64,000 nucleotides of DNA, from positions 460,532 through 524,531 of the forward strand of contig NZ_SOHM01000031.1 of NCBI RefSeq assembly GCF_004403945.1, read 5' to 3'. Shown one piece after another: positions 42,948 to 52,150 of this stretch. How positions within the stretch are numbered: position 1 is the first letter of the stretch; each line of letters begins with the position of its first letter. Under the pieces are notes generated by a model. That model had not been told where the DNA came from. It saw only the letters and a program-made list of their open reading frames with translations, and searched no databases. This DNA is from Cryobacterium lactosi (GTDB lineage: Bacteria > Actinomycetota > Actinomycetes > Actinomycetales > Microbacteriaceae). The translations under genes were made by a program, and so were the position numbers.

Positions 42948-44276
42948 ATGGGACTCTCCATCGATGGCCTGATCAGTGGCCAGGACACCACGACCCTGAT
43001 CAACAACCTGATCGCGGTCGAGGCGATCCCGCAGACCCTGCTCAAGGGCAAGGTCACCGCCGCCCAGGCGTACACCACCGCCGTGCAGGGGCTGAACACC
43101 CAGGTCGCCGCTCTCGCCGACGCCGCCACCAAGGCGAGCAAGCCCGCCAGCTACGACCTCTACACGGCCACCAGTAGTTCCGGCCAGGTCACCGCGACCA
43201 CCAGCACCGGCGCCGCCGCCGGTGTGATCGACGTCACGGTGGGCCGGCTCGCCCAGAACCAGGTGACCGTCACCGGCCCGCTCAGCGCTTGGCCGGACGC
43301 AACCCTCACCCTCACCGACGCAACCGGCAAAGCCACCGTGCTCACGCCGGCATCCACATCGCTCGACGACGTCGTCTCCGCCGTCAACGCGGCCGGACTC
43401 GGCATCACCGCCACCAAGGTCGCCGTCGGCGCCGACGGCTTCCGCGTGCAGTTCAGCAGCACCGCCACCGGCTCCGCCGCGGCCTTCACCGTCTCCGGCG
43501 GCACGGTTCCGACCACCCAGGTCAAGGGCGCCCAGGATGCCCAGGTGACGCTCTGGGCCGGCAGCGCGGCCGAACAGACCATCACCTCCGGCACCAACAC
43601 CTTCACCAACCTGCTGCCCGGTCTGGATGTGACCGTCAATGCGGTCTCCGCGACACCGGTCACGCTCACCGTGACGAGGGACGACGCCGCCATCAGCAAG
43701 ATGGCCGGCGGACTGGTCAGCGGCCTGAACGACATCTTCGCCGTCATCACCAACCGGTCGGCCGTCTCGACCACGACCGACTCCACGGGCAAGAGCGTCA
43801 CCACGGCCGGGCTCTTCGCCGGCGACAGCACCATCCGCACCGTCAAGCAGAACCTGCTCTCGGCCGCGTCGATGCCCGTCGACGGTCGTTCGCCGTCGGA
43901 GATCGGCATCAGCATCACCAAGAGCGGCACCCTGGAATTCGACGCCGAGAAATTCGCCGCCGCCCTGGCCAAGGACCCGGCCGGTGTGATGAAGACCGTG
44001 CAGGAGATCTCCGGCCGGGTCGCGACCGCCGCGGCGACGGCATCCGACAAATACGACGGCACCCTCACCGCCACCATCACCAGCCAACAGTCCCAGGTGC
44101 GCACGATGGGCCTGGAGATCAGCGACTGGGACCTCAGGCTCACCGCTAAACGCTCCTCGCTCGAACGGGTCTACACCGCCATGGAATCCAGGCTGGGGGA
44201 GTTGAAGGCTCAGTCCTCCTGGCTCACCTCGCAAATCAATTCACTACCCGACACCTACACAGGGAGCTCTAGCTGA
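42948..44276 (+). CDS. fliD: Flagellar filament cap protein FliD (HAP2)
   Basis: 442 residues. The N-terminal SIDGLISGQDTTTLINNLIA and the C-terminal helical end (AMESRLGELKAQSSWLTSQI) are typical of FliD; the central part has repeated beta-rich segments. It caps the filament and folds incoming flagellin. Its stop overlaps the fliS start by one base. No own FliA promoter is seen in the 152-bp gap after fliC, so read-through from the flagellin promoter is likely. Confidence 0.9.
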   Translation: MGLSIDGLISGQDTTTLINNLIAVEAIPQTLLKGKVTAAQAYTTAVQGLNTQVAALADAATKASKPASYDLYTATSSSGQVTATTSTGAAAGVIDVTVGRLAQNQVTVTGPLSAWPDATLTLTDATGKATVLTPASTSLDDVVSAVNAAGLGITATKVAVGADGFRVQFSSTATGSAAAFTVSGGTVPTTQVKGAQDAQVTLWAGSAAEQTITSGTNTFTNLLPGLDVTVNAVSATPVTLTVTRDDAAISKMAGGLVSGLNDIFAVITNRSAVSTTTDSTGKSVTTAGLFAGDSTIRTVKQNLLSAASMPVDGRSPSEIGISITKSGTLEFDAEKFAAALAKDPAGVMKTVQEISGRVATAAATASDKYDGTLTATITSQQSQVRTMGLEISDWDLRLTAKRSSLERVYTAMESRLGELKAQSSWLTSQINSLPDTYTGSSS

Positions 44277-44773
44277 TGACAACCACACTGTTCCCGTCCT
44301 ACCAGCTGCCGGCACAGCAGATGCCGGCAGCTCAGCCGTCGGCATCCCAGCTGGCCGGCGCGCAGGCCAAGCGTGCCCAGCTCAACCGTGAGGCTGTGCT
44401 CTCGGCCACACCCGTGCGCCTGCTCACGATGCTCTACGACCGGCTGATGCTTGACCTCACCCGCGCCGAGGACGCCCAGGTCGGCGAGAACTGGCCGGTC
44501 GCCTCGGAGAACCTGCTGCACGCCCAGGCGATCGTCGACGAACTCACCACCTCGCTGAACGTCACGGCCTGGGACGGCGCCGACGGCCTGCTGGCGATCT
44601 ACACCTACGTGTCCAATGCCCTGATCGGTGCGAACATCCACCGGGACGTGGCGCGCACCCGCGAGAGCATCGTCCTGCTCGAGCCACTGCGCCAGGCCTG
44701 GCACGAAGCCGCCGGCGCCCTGCCCGCCCCGCAGACCGCTCCGAGCGCGGAGGGCTACCGTGGAGTCGCCTGA
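44276..44773 (+). CDS. fliS: Flagellin export chaperone FliS
   Basis: 165 residues. After a glutamine- and alanine-rich head the FliS domain reads AVLSATPVRLLTMLYDRLML and ends near LLEPLRQAWHEAAG. FliS binds the C-terminus of flagellin to stop early polymerisation. It is coupled to fliD and overlaps the next gene by 14 bases. The N-terminal 35 residues are longer than usual. Confidence 0.9.
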   Translation: MTTTLFPSYQLPAQQMPAAQPSASQLAGAQAKRAQLNREAVLSATPVRLLTMLYDRLMLDLTRAEDAQVGENWPVASENLLHAQAIVDELTTSLNVTAWDGADGLLAIYTYVSNALIGANIHRDVARTRESIVLLEPLRQAWHEAAGALPAPQTAPSAEGYRGVA

Positions 44774-45152
44774 CCTTCACTCCAGCAGCGCCCGGCCGCA
44801 CAGCAGCCGGCCGGACAGCGCCGCGCTGGCGGGGTACCGCACCAGCAACGCCGATTGGCTGCAGGTTCTCGACGACCTCGAGGCTAGCCTCGGCAGTGGC
44901 GCCAGGGACGCCGTGCTCTCCGCCCAGGGCGGAGCGCTCGTCACCGGCGTGCAGTGGCGGGCCCCCGAACACCTGGGCCAGCTGCCGCAGGAGCTCGAGG
45001 AGCGGGCCAGGATGCTGATCGCCGGCCAGCTCGAGCTGATCCGGGAGATCGAGGATGCGCGCCGCTCGGCCGGCGCCCACCTGGCGGCCGTGCGCACAAT
45101 TCTTTCGACCCACCGGTCCGACCAGCCTGTGTACCTCGACATCGCGGGCTGA
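44760..45152 (+). CDS. Putative flagellar chaperone at the fliT position
   Basis: 130 residues from GTG at 44760, five bases after GGAGGG and overlapping the end of fliS. A disordered head rich in serine and proline is followed by helical segments (LGQLPQELEERARMLIAGQL, LIREIEDARRSAGAHLAAVR). I do not recognise a specific family. Its place after fliS and its helical character suggest a FliT-like export chaperone, which is inference from context only. It ends this operon: a hairpin with T-run follows. Confidence 0.65.
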   Translation: MESPDLHSSSARPHSSRPDSAALAGYRTSNADWLQVLDDLEASLGSGARDAVLSAQGGALVTGVQWRAPEHLGQLPQELEERARMLIAGQLELIREIEDARRSAGAHLAAVRTILSTHRSDQPVYLDIAG

Positions 45153-45173
45153 TCTCCGCGCCGATACTTTTTT
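45143..45173 (+). terminator. Terminator after the fliD-fliS operon
   Basis: CGCGG (45143-45147) and CCGCG (45156-45160) bracket the stop codon region of the fliT-position gene, and six T follow at 45168-45173. The stem is short and seven bases from the T-run, so strength is uncertain. Confidence 0.5.
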
Positions 45174-45194
45174 GCGACATTCCCTCCGAGAGCG

Positions 45195-45222
45195 CTAACG
45201 CATCGTCGCGGAGGGCCGATAG
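45195..45222 (+). promoter_or_regulatory. FliA-type promoter of the flgB basal-body operon
   Basis: CTAAC (45195-45199) and GCCGATAG (45215-45222), 15 bases apart, 77 bases before flgB. It would drive flgB through at least flgE, as almost every gene in between is overlapping or adjacent. Confidence 0.85.
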
Positions 45223-45298
45223 CTAAGGATGAGCACGGATTGCTCACCCCAGGCCACGGATCGGCCGTCTGATTATTTGACGACGAAACGGGCTTGCC

Positions 45299-45640
45299 GT
45301 GATCGAATCCGTGACCACCGCGGCGCTGTCCAGCGCCCTGGATGGCCTGGCCCTGCGCCAGCGCACCATCGCCAACAACATCGCGAACGTGAATACCCCC
45401 GGCTACACGGCCCAGCGGGTGTCTTTCGAGGATGCCTTGGCGAGGTCGGTGCAGGCCGGCGACGGCCACAGCGCGGCCAGCACGGCCCGGTCGCTTGAAC
45501 CGACCCGGCTCGACGGCAACAACGTGAACCTCGACACCGAAACCGTCGCCAACATCGACACTGTGCTGCGCTACCAGTTCGCGTCGCAGGCCGTCGCCGG
45601 CGCCGACTCCAGCATGCGCGCCGCCCTGAGGACCAGCTGA
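45299..45640 (+). CDS. flgB: Flagellar basal-body rod protein FlgB
   Basis: 113 residues from GTG at 45299. The rod motif QRTIANNIANVNTPGYTAQR is diagnostic. FlgB is the first proximal-rod subunit. The ribosome site is weak, but the start aligns with the family. Its stop overlaps flgC by one base. FlgF/FlgG distal-rod genes are not present in the window. Confidence 0.92.
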   Translation: MIESVTTAALSSALDGLALRQRTIANNIANVNTPGYTAQRVSFEDALARSVQAGDGHSAASTARSLEPTRLDGNNVNLDTETVANIDTVLRYQFASQAVAGADSSMRAALRTS

Positions 45641-46032
45641 TGGGCCTCGACGCACTCGGGATCGCCGGTACCGGCCTCACCCTGCACCGCAAATGGCTCG
45701 ACGCCGTCGCCGACAACATCGCGAACGCGAACACCGCCACGCCCACGTCGGGGGCCGCCTTCCAGGCCCGGTACGTCGTGGCGCAGGAGGGTGCCGGCGT
45801 CTCCGGCGCCTACGTCACCGGCATCGCGCAGGGTGACGCCGAAGGACTTCTGGTCTACGAACCCGACAACCCGATCGCGGATGCCGACGGCTACGTGCGG
45901 CGCCCCGACATCGACATGGCCGAACAGATGGGTGAGCTGATCATGGCCCAGCGTGGCTACCAGGCCAACGCCGCCGTCATCGACCGGGCCAAGACCTCCT
46001 ACGAAGCCGCCCTCCAGATCGGACGCAACTGA
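45640..46032 (+). CDS. flgC: Flagellar basal-body rod protein FlgC
   Basis: 130 residues. GIAGTGLTLHRKWLDAVADN leads into the INANTATP-like rod motif, and RPDIDMAEQMGELIMAQRGY is the C-terminal rod helix. FlgC is a proximal-rod subunit built next to FlgB. It is coupled to flgB and fliE by one-base overlaps. Confidence 0.93.
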   Translation: MGLDALGIAGTGLTLHRKWLDAVADNIANANTATPTSGAAFQARYVVAQEGAGVSGAYVTGIAQGDAEGLLVYEPDNPIADADGYVRRPDIDMAEQMGELIMAQRGYQANAAVIDRAKTSYEAALQIGRN

Positions 46033-46340
46033 TGACCATCCCCGCCATCGGATCGGCGCCGGCCGTCAGCGCCACGTCCTATCTGCCCGCCAGTACCGCC
46101 GCCGATGCCTCCGATTCAGGTTCCGGCTTTGCGAGCGCCCTCACCGGGGCGGTGGACAACCTGCAGCAACTGCAGTCCACCTCGAACAGCTACGCCATCC
46201 AGGCCGTCACCGGCGACCTCGACGACATCCACACCGCCACCATCGCGTCGTCGCGGGCGCAGGTCACCCTCGAACTCGTCGCCGCCGTGCGTAACAAGGG
46301 CGTCGAGGCGTTCAACGACATCATGAGGATGCAGGCCTGA
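46032..46340 (+). CDS. fliE: Flagellar hook-basal body protein FliE
   Basis: 102 residues. The C-terminal half, from GFASALTGAVDNLQQLQSTS through the conserved TGDLDDIHTATIAS to KGVEAFNDIMRMQA, is the FliE signature. FliE links the MS ring to the rod and is needed for export. Gene order flgB-flgC-fliE-fliF is the standard one. Confidence 0.92.
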   Translation: MTIPAIGSAPAVSATSYLPASTAADASDSGSGFASALTGAVDNLQQLQSTSNSYAIQAVTGDLDDIHTATIASSRAQVTLELVAAVRNKGVEAFNDIMRMQA

Positions 46341-47956
46341 TGCCCGCCCAGATCACCTCGGTGTTTCGTCGCCTGGGAAACGCCATCCGGGAATTCACCG
46401 TCGCCCAGCGCACCATGGCCATCATCGGCGTGGCCGTGCTGGCACTCGGCACGGCCGCGCTCACGATGTGGGCCACCCAGCCGGCGTACACACCGCTGTA
46501 CTCGGGCCTGAGCGGTTCCGACGCGAACACCATCGTGGAGCAGCTGCGCACCGACGGGGTCTCCTACGAGCTCAGCGACGGCGGCGCGACCATCCTGGTA
46601 CCTGAGGCCGACGTCTACGACCAACGGCTCAAGTCCGCTGCTGCCGGCCTGCCGTCGTCCAGCACCGGCGGGTACTCGCTGCTGGACACCATGGGGGTCA
46701 CCGCCTCCGAATTCCAGCAGTCGGTCACCTACAAGCGTGCCCTGGAGGGCGAACTCGCCGCCACCATCGAAGCGATGAAGGGCGTGCAGACCGCCTCGGT
46801 GCGCCTGGCGATCCCCGAGGCCACGGTCTTCACCGAGGAGACCAACGACCCCACCGCCTCCGTCTTCGTGGGCACCCGGAACGGCATCACGCTGAACGCC
46901 GACCAGGTGCAGGCCATCGTGCACCTCACCAGTGCGTCGATCGACGGGATGAAGCCCACGGATGTGGCGGTCATCGACGCCGCCGGTGTGGTGCTGTCCG
47001 CGGTGGGCGTCGGCGCCACCGGCTCGGCCGGCCAGCAGGCCAGCGACTATGAGGAGCGGGTGCGCGGCTCCGTGCAGGCCATGCTCGACAAGGTCGTCGG
47101 GCCGGGCAACGCCACCGTCGTGGTGGCCGCCGACATGAGCTACCAGAGCGCCCAGGTCGTCGAGGAATCGTTCTCGGTTCCCGAGAACGCCCCGGCACTG
47201 AACGAGGCCGTCACGACGGAGTCCTACACGGGCGGCGGGGGAGCCGCAGCCGGAGTGCTCGGCCCCGACAACATCGCCGTTCCGGCCGAGGCCACCGGCG
47301 ACGGTACCTTCACCTCCGAAGACACCACCCGGAACAACGCCATCAACAAGGTGACCGAAACCCGCACGGTGCCCGCGGGAGAGATCAACCGGCAGACGGT
47401 TTCGGTGGCTGTGAACGCGGCCGTCGCCGAGAACCTCAACGTGGCCAACGTCACGAGCCTGGTCTCCTCCGCTGCCGGCATCGACGTGGCCAGGGGCGAC
47501 GCGGTGACCGTGGAGGTCGTCAGCTTCAACGCCGCAGGCGCAGACGCTGCGGCCGCAGCGTTGGCCGAGGCCGCCGCTGCCGAAGAAGCCGCCCGGAACG
47601 CCGGCATCCTGCAGGTGGGCCTGATCGTGGCCGGCACCGTGATCGCGTTCGTGCTCGGCCTGATCCTCTACGCCAGGCGTTCACGCCGGCAGAGCCGGCA
47701 GGCCATCGAGCTGAACGAGCTGGTCCAGGCGCGGTCGGCTCTGGACGCACCGACGGTGCCGTTCTCGCTGCCGCCGCAGATGGCGCCGCTGTTCATCGAT
47801 TCAGCGCCCACCCAGGCGTACCCGGTCGCCGGCGGCGGTGCCCTGCCGGGCGGCGGCGACCAGCGTGTGGCTGACATCGATGCCCTCGCCCTGCGTGATC
47901 CGCAGATGGCGGCCGAGATGCTGCGCGGCCTGATGGACGATCGGCAGCCGGCCTGA
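46340..47956 (+). CDS. fliF: Flagellar MS-ring protein FliF
   Basis: 538 residues. An N-terminal membrane helix (MAIIGVAVLALGTAALTMW) precedes the YscJ/FliF ring-building domain with PAYTPLYSGLSGSDANTIVE. A C-terminal membrane helix (LIVAGTVIAFVLGLILYARR) leads to the cytoplasmic tail that binds FliG. Length is normal. Its stop overlaps the fliG start. Confidence 0.94.
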   Translation: MPAQITSVFRRLGNAIREFTVAQRTMAIIGVAVLALGTAALTMWATQPAYTPLYSGLSGSDANTIVEQLRTDGVSYELSDGGATILVPEADVYDQRLKSAAAGLPSSSTGGYSLLDTMGVTASEFQQSVTYKRALEGELAATIEAMKGVQTASVRLAIPEATVFTEETNDPTASVFVGTRNGITLNADQVQAIVHLTSASIDGMKPTDVAVIDAAGVVLSAVGVGATGSAGQQASDYEERVRGSVQAMLDKVVGPGNATVVVAADMSYQSAQVVEESFSVPENAPALNEAVTTESYTGGGGAAAGVLGPDNIAVPAEATGDGTFTSEDTTRNNAINKVTETRTVPAGEINRQTVSVAVNAAVAENLNVANVTSLVSSAAGIDVARGDAVTVEVVSFNAAGADAAAAALAEAAAAEEAARNAGILQVGLIVAGTVIAFVLGLILYARRSRRQSRQAIELNELVQARSALDAPTVPFSLPPQMAPLFIDSAPTQAYPVAGGGALPGGGDQRVADIDALALRDPQMAAEMLRGLMDDRQPA

Positions 47957-48972
47957 TGGACACCAAAACAGGCCTGACCGGAACCCAGAAGGTGGCCGTG
48001 GTCTTGATGACCATGGATCAGCAGCGTGCCTCTGAGGTGATGAAGCAGTTCTCCGAAGTCGAGGCTGCCGAGATCATCGCCGAGATCGTGCAGCTGCGCC
48101 GGGTCGACTCCTCCGTCATGGACAGTGCCGTCGCCGAGTTCCACGAGCTCACCACCATCGGCGCCCGCAACCCCCGCGGCGGCCATGCCGTGGCGATCGG
48201 GCTGCTTGAAAAGTCTTTCGGCGCCGAACGTGCCGCCGGAGTGATGAGCCGGGTGGCCACCTCGATGGCCGGCAAGGCCTTCGAATTCCTCGACACCGTC
48301 GACCCGCTGCAGGTGCTCGCTCTGCTCGACGGCGAACTCCCGCAGACCATCGCCCTGGTGCTGGCACACCTGCGTCCGGAGCACGCCTCAGCGATCCTGT
48401 CCGGGCTGGACGGCCCGGTGCGCACCGACGTCGCCCAGTGCATCGCCTCCACCGGACCCGCAACGCCGGAGGCCCTACGGGTGGTCACCGAGATCCTCAA
48501 GAAGCGGATCGGCGCCGTCGCGGCATCCAAGGACTCCGCCGGGGTCGTCGGCGGGGTGCAACCGCTGGTGGAGATCATCAACCGCGCGGACATCAGCACC
48601 GAACGCGCCCTGCTCGAAGCGCTCGAGGAACGCGACCCGGTGCTGGCCGAAGAGGTCCGCTCGCGCATGCTCACCTTCCAGGACATCGTCAAGCTCGAGA
48701 ACCGGGATGTGCAGCTGGTGCTGCGCGGCATCGACTCCGCCGTGCTCGCGGTCGCCATGAAGGGCTCCACCGAACTGGTCATCGACATCATCCAGCGCAA
48801 CCTGTCCGAGCGGAACCGGGAGATGCTCAACGACGAGGTCGTCAACCTCGGACCCGTGCGGGTCTCGCAGGTGGAGGAGGCCCGCGCCACCATTGTGCGG
48901 TCAATCCGAGACCTGGCCGCTCAGGGGGCCATCACCGTGCAGCGCGCCGACGAGGACGACTTCGTTGTTTAG
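47956..48972 (+). CDS. fliG: Flagellar motor switch protein FliG
   Basis: 338 residues. N-terminal domain KVAVVLMTMDQQRASEVMKQ, a middle domain with DGELPQTIALVLAHLRPEHA (the EHPQ motif reads ELPQ), and the C-terminal torque domain with LENRDVQLVLRGIDSAVLAV. FliG joins FliF to FliM and contacts MotA. The change in the EHPQ motif, which contacts FliM, is a modest oddity. fliH begins within its last codons. Confidence 0.94.
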   Translation: MDTKTGLTGTQKVAVVLMTMDQQRASEVMKQFSEVEAAEIIAEIVQLRRVDSSVMDSAVAEFHELTTIGARNPRGGHAVAIGLLEKSFGAERAAGVMSRVATSMAGKAFEFLDTVDPLQVLALLDGELPQTIALVLAHLRPEHASAILSGLDGPVRTDVAQCIASTGPATPEALRVVTEILKKRIGAVAASKDSAGVVGGVQPLVEIINRADISTERALLEALEERDPVLAEEVRSRMLTFQDIVKLENRDVQLVLRGIDSAVLAVAMKGSTELVIDIIQRNLSERNREMLNDEVVNLGPVRVSQVEEARATIVRSIRDLAAQGAITVQRADEDDFVV

Positions 48973-49675
48973 CGCGGCCGGCCCTGGCCTGGTTGGCGCT
49001 GGCGCGGCCGCACCTGAAGCTACGGACAACGACTTCTCAGCGCTGGTCTTTCCCACCCTCGCCGACGCCGGCGAGAGCCGCGGCCAGGGCGAGGACCGGG
49101 CGAGGATCGAACGTCAGTGGCAGGCCAGAGGCCACGCCGCCGGATACACCGAGGGCCTGCGCGCGGCAGCGGCGGCCGTCGACGCACGGGTCGCCGGGCT
49201 CGAGGCCGAACACGCCGAGCTGATGCGGGCCACAGACGAACAACACGACCGCACCCTGGTCGGGCTCAACGCAGCGGTACGGGCGCTCGAGGCGCGCACG
49301 GTCCCCGTGCTGCACGACGTCGAAGACACCCTGCTCGAGGCTGCCATCGACCTGGCCGAGGCGATCATCGGTCACACCCTCGCCGACGAAACCGCCGCGG
49401 TGCGGGCCGCGCTCGGACGCACCATCGCCGACGGGCCGGCACCGGCCGCAGGCCGCAGCATCAGCCCCACCGCCACTCACACCGTGCGGCTGAACCCGCA
49501 CGACCTGGCCGCGCTCGACATCACCGCCGTGGCCGAGGCGGGCGTCACCCTGGTGGCGGATGCGAGCCTGTCCCGCGGCGACGCCGTCAGCGAGTTCCCC
49601 GACGGCTACCTGGATGCCCGGATCGGCAGCGCTCTGCAGCGCGCCAGGGCGGCCCTGGCCGGAGGCACCGCATGA
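48965..49675 (+). CDS. fliH: Flagellar assembly protein FliH
   Basis: 236 residues from a TTG at 48965, inside the last codons of fliG; no ATG or GTG in this frame is better placed, so the start is uncertain. A central coiled coil rich in alanine and glutamate and a C-terminal domain (LRAALGRTIADG to EFPDGYLDARIGSALQ) match FliH. It regulates the FliI ATPase. It overlaps fliI by four bases. Confidence 0.82.
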   Translation: MFSAAGPGLVGAGAAAPEATDNDFSALVFPTLADAGESRGQGEDRARIERQWQARGHAAGYTEGLRAAAAAVDARVAGLEAEHAELMRATDEQHDRTLVGLNAAVRALEARTVPVLHDVEDTLLEAAIDLAEAIIGHTLADETAAVRAALGRTIADGPAPAAGRSISPTATHTVRLNPHDLAALDITAVAEAGVTLVADASLSRGDAVSEFPDGYLDARIGSALQRARAALAGGTA

Positions 49676-51042
49676 CCCTCACCCGGCCGGACAGCACCGA
49701 CCGCCTGGCCCGCGCCCTGGCAGCGGCCCGCCCGGAGCGGGTCGGCGTGGTGTCGTCGATCGTGGGCCTGAGCGTGGATGTGCGCGGACTGAACGGCGCC
49801 ATCGGCGATCTTGTCGTCATCGGCGGGCCGGGCATCGGCCAGACGTCCGCCGGCACCGCCAACACCGCCGGTGTGGACGCCGAAGTCGTCGCCACGACCC
49901 CGGACGGGATGCGCTGCATGCCGCTGGGCCGGCTGACCGGCATCCGGGTGGGCGACCCCGTGCGCGCCAGCGGCAGCGGGGTCGGCTTCCTCGTGCCCAC
50001 CGGCTCCGGCCTGCTCGGCCGGGTGATCGACGGGCTGGGCCGCCCCATCGACGGCAAGGGGCCCCTCGTCGTGGACCAACGGGTGCCTCTCGAGAACGCC
50101 AGCCCGTCTGCCATGGCCCGGTCGCGCATCCAGTCGCCTTTGCAGTTGGGTGTGCGGGTGCTCGACACTCTCACCACCGTGGGCAAGGGGCAGCGGATGG
50201 GCTTGTTCGCCGGTTCCGGCGTGGGCAAGTCGTCGCTGCTGTCGATGATCGCGCGGGGCACGGATGCCGAAGTCTCCGTGATCGCCCTGGTGGGCGAGCG
50301 CGGCCGTGAGGTACGCGAATTCCTCGAGGACGACCTGGGGCCGGAGGGACTCGCCCGGTCGATCGTCGTGGTGTCGACCTCGGACGAGCCGGCCATGATG
50401 CGGCTGCGGGCTGCGTTCGTGGCCACCCGCATTGCGGAGTCGTTCCGCGACCGGGGCGCCGACGTGATGCTGATGATGGACTCGCTCACCCGGGTGGCGA
50501 TGGCCCAGCGCGAGATCGGTCTGTCGGTGGGCGAACCGCCGGCCACCCGCGGCTACCCGCCGTCGACGTTCTCGCTGCTCGCCCGGCTGCTCGAACGCGC
50601 CGGCACCGACCAGGCCGGCTCGATCACCGGCATCTACACGGTGCTCGTCGACGGCGACGACCACAACGAACCCATCGCCGATGCCGCCCGCTCGATTCTG
50701 GACGGTCACGTGGTGCTCGACCGCAAACTGGCCGTCCTCGGCCACTTTCCTTCCGTCGATGCCCTCGCCTCCATCTCCCGGGTGGCGTCGCGGGTGACCA
50801 CGCCGGAGCAGGCCGCCGTGGCGGGCACGCTGCGCGCGGTGCTCGCCGCCCGGCGCTCCGCCCAGGACCTCATCGATGTGGGCGCCTACCGCCGAGGCAC
50901 CAACCCGCTGGTCGACGCCGCCGTCGATCACGACGCGGCGATCACGGCGTTCCTGCAACAGCGGATGGACGAACACACACCGGCCGCCGAGGCCTGGGAC
51001 CGACTGGCCACGCTGGCCCGACTGCTGGGCGTCACCCGATGA
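49672..51042 (+). CDS. fliI: Flagellum-specific export ATPase FliI
   Basis: 456 residues from ATG at 49672. Walker A GLFAGSGVGKSSLL, ALVGERGREVREFLEDDLG, Walker B VMLMMDSLTRVAMAQREIG and the downstream GYPPSTFSLLARLLERAG are all present. FliI resembles the F1 beta subunit and drives entry of export substrates. The N-terminal beta-barrel region is short. It is coupled to fliH and fliJ by ATGA overlaps. Confidence 0.95.
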   Translation: MTLTRPDSTDRLARALAAARPERVGVVSSIVGLSVDVRGLNGAIGDLVVIGGPGIGQTSAGTANTAGVDAEVVATTPDGMRCMPLGRLTGIRVGDPVRASGSGVGFLVPTGSGLLGRVIDGLGRPIDGKGPLVVDQRVPLENASPSAMARSRIQSPLQLGVRVLDTLTTVGKGQRMGLFAGSGVGKSSLLSMIARGTDAEVSVIALVGERGREVREFLEDDLGPEGLARSIVVVSTSDEPAMMRLRAAFVATRIAESFRDRGADVMLMMDSLTRVAMAQREIGLSVGEPPATRGYPPSTFSLLARLLERAGTDQAGSITGIYTVLVDGDDHNEPIADAARSILDGHVVLDRKLAVLGHFPSVDALASISRVASRVTTPEQAAVAGTLRAVLAARRSAQDLIDVGAYRRGTNPLVDAAVDHDAAITAFLQQRMDEHTPAAEAWDRLATLARLLGVTR

Positions 51043-51485
51043 GCCGCGCCTTCTCGCTCGCCGGGCTGCTGCGCCTGCGGCACCTGCAGCAGGACCAGGC
51101 CGCTGGCGACCTGGCCGTGGCCAACGCGCGGCTCCGGGCCGCGACGACGCGCATCGACGAGACCCGGGCAGCGCTTGAGCACCTCCCGATCAGCGCCACC
51201 GGCGCCGACACGCTCTACGCGATCGCCGCCGCCCGGGCGTCATCCCGCAGCATGCTGGCCGAACTCACGGCGCTCGATGCCATCGCCGAGCAGGCCGTCG
51301 TCGACGCGCAGCGGGAATTCGAATCGAAGAAATCCGCTGCGGTGAGCCTGGAAAAGCTCGAGGGACGCCACGGCGACCTGGCCGCTGCTGAAGAACTGCA
51401 CGCCGAACAGACAGTCATCGACGAGATCGCGTCGACGAGCTGGCACCGGCGCCAGGGCGAGACACCGACGGGGGAGAAACAATGA
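51039..51485 (+). CDS. fliJ: Flagellar export protein FliJ
   Basis: 148 residues, almost entirely helical, predicted as a two-helix coiled coil (LLRLRHLQQDQAAGDLAVAN, then QREFESKKSAAVSLEKLEG). FliJ sits in the FliI ring. The family is poorly conserved, so position between fliI and the hydrolase gene supports the call. ATGA overlaps on both sides. Confidence 0.85.
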   Translation: MSRAFSLAGLLRLRHLQQDQAAGDLAVANARLRAATTRIDETRAALEHLPISATGADTLYAIAAARASSRSMLAELTALDAIAEQAVVDAQREFESKKSAAVSLEKLEGRHGDLAAAEELHAEQTVIDEIASTSWHRRQGETPTGEKQ

Positions 51486-52150
51486 CGATGGTGGATGCGC
51501 TCGGCCGGATGGGCGAGATCCAGTCCAGGCTGGTTCAGCTGAACGACCTCGTCTCCGGCGGTACCGGAATCGCGAAGAGCAGCACGGCCAGCAGCACCGC
51601 TGCCTCGGCCGTCTCAGCGACCAGCTTCGCCGACGCGCTTGCCGCGGCTACCGGTACCGCAGCCGCGGCCACCGGCACCGCAGGCTCGGGCGCAACCGGC
51701 GCCGGCGTCGTTGCGGCCGCCGAGAAGTATCTCGGTGTGCCCTACGTGTTCGGCGGCGAGGACAGCTCCGGAATGGACTGTTCCGGTCTGGTGCAGCGCG
51801 TCTACGCCGACCTCGGCATCGAGGTTCCCCGACTGGTGTCCGGGCAGATGACCATCGGCACCGAGGTCGCGTCGCTGGCCGAGGCCAAGCCCGGCGACCT
51901 CATCGTCACCGGTGGCGGGGACCACATCCTGATCTACGCCGGCAACAATCAGGTGATCCATGCGCCCTACGAGGGTCGAACGGTCTGCAAGGTGGATGCC
52001 TACATGGACGACTCCGAGATCACCACCATCCGCCGGGTGATCCCCGATCAGGCGGCGACGGCAGGCCTGCCCGCCAACTCCACCGACCTGCTGACGGCCG
52101 CATTCGCATCGATGTTCAACGGAACGTCCAGCTCAGGACAGTCCTCATGA
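51482..52150 (+). CDS. NlpC/P60-family peptidoglycan hydrolase in the flagellar operon
   Basis: 222 residues. A 70-residue alanine- and threonine-rich head carries no obvious signal peptide. The NlpC/P60 domain follows: GVVAAAEKYLGVPYVFGGED, the catalytic cysteine in MDCSGLVQRVY, and the histidine in GGGDHILIYAG. These cysteine hydrolases cut stem peptides in the cell wall. Sitting between fliJ and fliK with four-base overlaps, it could open the wall for the rod and would have to leave through the flagellar exporter. That role is inferred. Confidence 0.88.
   Translation: MTMVDALGRMGEIQSRLVQLNDLVSGGTGIAKSSTASSTAASAVSATSFADALAAATGTAAAATGTAGSGATGAGVVAAAEKYLGVPYVFGGEDSSGMDCSGLVQRVYADLGIEVPRLVSGQMTIGTEVASLAEAKPGDLIVTGGGDHILIYAGNNQVIHAPYEGRTVCKVDAYMDDSEITTIRRVIPDQAATAGLPANSTDLLTAAFASMFNGTSSSGQSS

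Noticed and set aside
45229..45498. 89-codon ORF starting six bases after the flgB promoter
   Set aside because: It would overlap flgB for most of its length in another frame and its sequence is typical of a shadow; flgB has the rod motif.
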